From positions 62,001 through 126,000 of the forward strand of contig PLJM01000011.1 in assembly GCA_003139695.1 (NCBI GenBank): DNA of 64,000 bases. The letters are read 5' to 3'. Made by a program: the position numbers and the translations under genes. This document shows, one piece after another, positions 59,176 through 64,000 of the stretch. The notes beneath the pieces were generated by a model. The model did not search any database, had not been told where the DNA came from, and saw nothing but the letters and a program-made list of their open reading frames with translations. This DNA comes from Candidatus Dormiibacterota bacterium. Its GTDB lineage: Bacteria; Chloroflexota; Dormibacteria; Dormibacterales; Dormibacteraceae. Numbering within the stretch: position 1 is the first letter of the stretch; each line of letters opens with the position of its first letter.

Positions 59176-61278
59176 CTACTCCGCGTGCCCGAAGGCCTTT
59201 ATCTCTTCGAGCTCTTGCTCCGTCAGCTTGCGCGGCGTATCGCCGCGCTCGACCTTTTCGGCCTGAACGTGATGCTGGATAACCTCGACGACCTCTGGAT
59301 TCGCGAGCGTGGTGATGTCGCCCGTGCCCGTGAAGTTGGAGATGCCTGCAATAACGCGGCGCATGATCTTGCCCGATCGGGTCTTTGGCATGTCCGGGAC
59401 GATCCAGACGTTCTTCGGCCGTGCGATCTTCCCGATCAAGTTCTCTATCGCGGCTGCCACCTTAGCTTCAATTTCCTTGCTTGGCTTGTACCCCGGCTTC
59501 AGCGCGACGTAGATCTCCACGGCCCGCCCTCTGAGCTCGTCAATGACGGGTACCGCGGCCGCCTCCGCGATCTCCTCGACGGTCATGGTTGCCGATTCGA
59601 GCTCCTTGGTGCCGAGTCGATGTCCGGCGACGTTGATCACGTCGTCTACGCGTCCGATGATCCGGAAATACCCATCTTCAGCCTGCAGGGCGCCATCGCC
59701 TGCGAAATATGGCCAGTCGTGCCAGTCCTTGCTGTTCTTGTCTTTGCAGTACTTCTCGTAGTAAATCTGCACGAACCGCTCCGGCGCGCCATAGATGGTC
59801 TGGAAGATGCCAGGCCAGGGATTGCGGATGCATATGTTGCCTGCCCGGCTTCCGGCCGGGACCGGCTTCCCCTTCTCGTCATTGATCACCGGATAAATGC
59901 CTAGGACGCCCGGGCCGCAGCTCCCAGGCTTCATGGCCTGAAGCGCGGGCAGCGTGCTCCCGAGAAAGCCGCCGTTCTCCGTCTGCCACCACGTATCGAC
60001 GATGACGGCCTCGTCCTTGCCGACGGAGTGGTAGTACCACCTCCATACGTCAGGCTCGATCGGCTCACCGACCGTCGTCATGTGCTTGAAGTGGTAGTTG
60101 TACTTCTTTGGCTCATCGGGACCGAGCTTCCGCAACATCCGAATGGTCGTCGGAGCGGTGTGGAAGATGTTGACCCCAAGGCGCTCCGCGATCCTCCACG
60201 TACGGCCGGCATCCGGGTAGGTGGGGACGCCCTCGTACATGACGCTGGTGGCTGCCAGGGCCAGCGGACCGTAGACGATATACGAGTGGCCCGTGATCCA
60301 TCCGATGTCGGCGAAGCACCAATAGGTGTCTTCCGGATGGATGTCCTGGTAGTACTTCGACGTACCGGCAACGTATGACAGGTAGCCACCGGTGCTGTGC
60401 TGGCAGCCCTTCGGCCGGGCGGTCGTGCCGCTCGTGTACATAAGGAATAACGGTGCCTCGGCCGGCATGGAGACGGGCTCAACTATCTTTCCTCGATAGT
60501 CGGCGAGCACCTCGTCCACGAAGAAGTCTCGCCCCTTGACCATCGGCGTCTTGGACGAATACGTGCCGGGGTGGCGTCGCCAGACCAGCACCTTTTCGAC
60601 CTTGGCCCCGTTCTTCTTAGCCGCCGCGATTGCGTCTTCGGCCTTGGCTTTGTGATCCAGAAGGTCGCCGTTTCGGTAATAGGCGTCGATCGTGATGAGG
60701 ACGTTGCTCCCCGAGTCTGCGATTCGATCACCGCACGCCGTGCCGCTGAAGCCTCCGAACACCTGGTTATGGATGACACCAAGACGGGCGCAGGCGAGCA
60801 TGGCGATCGGCAGCTCCGGGACCATGGGCATGTGGAGCGTGACGCGGTCACCCGCCTTGAGCCCGCAGAAGTCCCTCAACAACGCAGCGAACTCGTTGAC
60901 GCGCACGTAAAGCTCTTGGTACGTGATCACCAACGTCTGAGCGGACTCCGGCTCGGGCACCCAGATGAACGCGGCCTTGTTCCGATACTTGGCCAGATGG
61001 CGATCCACGCAGTTGTAAGAGGCGTTCAATTTGCCGCCGACGAACCACTTCCAGAATGGCGGGTTGCTGGTGTCAAGCGTGGTGTGCCAGTACTTGTCCC
61101 AGGTCAGAAGGTCGGCGTATTCCTTGAAGCACTCGGGGAAGTTCTTCTCGGCGAATCGGTCGAAGATGGCGGGGTCGCTCGCATTCGCCTGACCGATGAA
61201 GCTCGCCGGCGGTGGGAAGTACTCCTCTTCGCGCCAGTGAACCGCAATTTCAGCCTCCGAGACCTGGGTTTCGCTCAC
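59176..61278 (-). CDS. acs: Acetyl-CoA synthetase-like AMP-forming ligase
   Basis: A 700-residue protein from GTG 61278, with GGAGGTGAG upstream. Adenylate motifs: YTSGTTARPKGCQHSTGGYL, TVGEPIEPDVWRWYYHSVGK, DTWWQTENGG (the Trp that limits acetate-size substrates), and the C-terminal TRSGKIMRRV with the acetylatable Lys. An insertion around IYYEKYCKDKNSKDWHDW is longer than in enteric Acs. It follows satP, so it probably activates imported acetate. Confidence 0.93.
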   Translation of the reverse strand: MSETQVSEAEIAVHWREEEYFPPPASFIGQANASDPAIFDRFAEKNFPECFKEYADLLTWDKYWHTTLDTSNPPFWKWFVGGKLNASYNCVDRHLAKYRNKAAFIWVPEPESAQTLVITYQELYVRVNEFAALLRDFCGLKAGDRVTLHMPMVPELPIAMLACARLGVIHNQVFGGFSGTACGDRIADSGSNVLITIDAYYRNGDLLDHKAKAEDAIAAAKKNGAKVEKVLVWRRHPGTYSSKTPMVKGRDFFVDEVLADYRGKIVEPVSMPAEAPLFLMYTSGTTARPKGCQHSTGGYLSYVAGTSKYYQDIHPEDTYWCFADIGWITGHSYIVYGPLALAATSVMYEGVPTYPDAGRTWRIAERLGVNIFHTAPTTIRMLRKLGPDEPKKYNYHFKHMTTVGEPIEPDVWRWYYHSVGKDEAVIVDTWWQTENGGFLGSTLPALQAMKPGSCGPGVLGIYPVINDEKGKPVPAGSRAGNICIRNPWPGIFQTIYGAPERFVQIYYEKYCKDKNSKDWHDWPYFAGDGALQAEDGYFRIIGRVDDVINVAGHRLGTKELESATMTVEEIAEAAAVPVIDELRGRAVEIYVALKPGYKPSKEIEAKVAAAIENLIGKIARPKNVWIVPDMPKTRSGKIMRRVIAGISNFTGTGDITTLANPEVVEVIQHHVQAEKVERGDTPRKLTEQELEEIKAFGHAE

Positions 61279-61299
61279 CGTCTCACCTCCATGAGTAAG

Positions 61300-61344
61300 A
61301 GCATCACCAAAGCGCGCGGGTCGCCCCGTGCGCCTGGTGATGCT
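61300..61344 (-). promoter_or_regulatory. Strong intercistronic hairpin between satP and acs
   Basis: AGCATCACCA and TGGTGATGCT form a ten-base outer stem; inside, GCGCGCGGG pairs with CCCGTGCGC with one wobble. There is no T-run on the transcript side before the acs ribosome site. It could attenuate acs relative to satP or stabilise the upstream message. Confidence 0.6.
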
Positions 61345-61369
61345 TCATTGACTTCCGAACGATGACGCC

Positions 61370-61975
61370 TCAGGACCAGATTGGCTTGCCAACCGGAAGG
61401 ATCGGCTTCAGGCGCATGCTGTTGGCCACCACCGCCGCCGAGCCGTACCAGGCCACGATGGCCGTGACGATTCCCATCCAGCCACCGAGCGCGACCAGGC
61501 CGTCCCCGGCCCCGCTGCCGTTGAAGTAGCCGAGGAGCAGCAGGATCTCGGTGATCTCGAGGGTCAGGAAGACCATGAACACCGACACGTTGACGCGCGC
61601 GCTCCAGAACAGCATGTAGGTATTGAAGATCGCGAACGCGAGCACGAACCAGCCGAGATCCTTGAGGGTATCCCCGGCCGGAATGTGGCCATTGAGCGCG
61701 AGGAGGACGAAGCTCGCCAGCGACATCCAGAACGCGCCGTAGGTCGAGAAAGCCGTTGCGCCAAACGTGTTGCCCGCCTTGAATTCCCACATGCCGGCGG
61801 CGAACTGGGCCAGCCCGCCATAGAAGAACGCCAGGCCCAACCACGTGAGATCGGGCGCCTGGGTGGGAAACGCGTTGTGCGTGCTCAGCACGAACGTGGT
61901 GAGCGCGAACCCACCCAGTCCTAGAGCCGCCGGGTTCGCGATCGCCGGCAGCGTTGCCGTTCTGACTTCAGCCAT
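61370..61975 (-). CDS. satP: Acetate/succinate uptake transporter (SatP/YaaH, GPR1/FUN34 family)
   Basis: I start at ATG 61975, preceded by GGGGAGGTAGGGGC; the frame open to 62020 has no ribosome site. 201 residues, six membrane segments. NPAALGLGGFALTTFVLS holds the family signature N-P-A-x-L-G-L, and the mid part shows GGLAQFAAGMWEFKAGNTFG and FGATAFSTYGAFWMS, both typical. Imports acetate, likely for the acs product encoded 91 bases downstream. Confidence 0.93.
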   Translation of the reverse strand: MAEVRTATLPAIANPAALGLGGFALTTFVLSTHNAFPTQAPDLTWLGLAFFYGGLAQFAAGMWEFKAGNTFGATAFSTYGAFWMSLASFVLLALNGHIPAGDTLKDLGWFVLAFAIFNTYMLFWSARVNVSVFMVFLTLEITEILLLLGYFNGSGAGDGLVALGGWMGIVTAIVAWYGSAAVVANSMRLKPILPVGKPIWS

Positions 61976-62150
61976 GCCCCTACCTCCCCAAACGTCAGGA
62001 CACTTGATCCTGGCAACCAACGACGCTCAGCGAGGCTACAGCGTACCCCTGATTTGATCGCTTCAACCGTCCAGTCCTGCTGATGAGTGATGATCGAACG
62101 CAACAGCCGCCCTGATAGAATCTCGCCAACTCACCCAGGGGGTTCCCAAC

Positions 62151-64000
<1,850 letters not shown>

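Overview
The window is high-GC DNA from what looks like a monoderm or Terrabacteria-type free-living bacterium. My guess is Chloroflexota, Dormibacterota or a deep actinobacterial relative. This rests on style only: many GTG and TTG starts, a DUF4012 protein, lipoproteins of LppX/LprG type, DrrAB-like ABC transporters and no outer-membrane genes. No rRNA or marker gene is present to settle it.

Layout: (1) 1-1222, pentose phosphate genes rpe (cut by the window edge) and rpiA, then tRNA-Ser(GGA). (2) 1261-14639, minus strand, a membrane protein, a lipoprotein, two tandem pairs of large GT-C-like membrane proteins with extracytoplasmic beta domains, a GT4 and a GT2 glycosyltransferase. (3) 14740-23131, mostly plus strand, a DUF4012 protein, a CDP-tyvelose-epimerase-like SDR, three GT4 glycosyltransferases and a convergent Wzy/O-antigen-ligase-like protein. 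(4) 23097-24560, an IS1595-type element that appears to carry two small cargo ORFs. (5) 24563-38803, minus strand, the heart of a surface-glycan locus: three methyltransferases, a Wzx-like flippase, then a tightly coupled run containing heptose genes (gmhA, gmhB, hddA), a transaldolase, a priming sugar transferase, an epimerase with a Cys/His insertion, a nucleotide-sugar-dehydrogenase-like protein lacking the usual catalytic Cys, an SDR, a Gfo/Idh/MocA oxidoreductase and a GalU-like nucleotidyltransferase. (6) 38942-64000, housekeeping and accessory genes: secreted IPT/TIG protein, a small repeat protein, PQQ-type sugar dehydrogenase, DinB, an ECF sigma factor with membrane partner, folE and a RibD-C reductase, a DUF559 gene bracketed by inverted GC-rich repeats, GNAT, pepN, a pseudokinase, ferredoxin, isocitrate/isopropylmalate-type dehydrogenase, CapA-like protein, an ABC exporter, a VOC protein, a rearrangement scar (aldo-keto reductase 3' part joined to a half tRNA-Thr), satP-acs acetate genes, a D,D-carboxypeptidase and enolase (cut by the window end).

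Working model (inference): sedoheptulose 7-phosphate made by pentose-phosphate and transaldolase chemistry is turned into an activated heptose by GmhA, HddA, GmhB and a nucleotidyltransferase. The PF02397 transferase primes a lipid carrier, GT4/GT2/GT-C enzymes and methyltransferases build and decorate the repeat unit, Wzx flips it and the Wzy-like protein polymerises it. The 16.7-29 kb stretch reads as visibly more AT-rich than 42-63 kb, which fits an exchanged glycan locus.

Points most worth following: the DUF559 unit with terminal inverted repeats, the IS1595-type element with cargo, the Cys-less dehydrogenase-like protein inside the heptose operon, and two conserved genes (pepN and a D,D-carboxypeptidase) whose conserved N-termini have no ATG, GTG or TTG.
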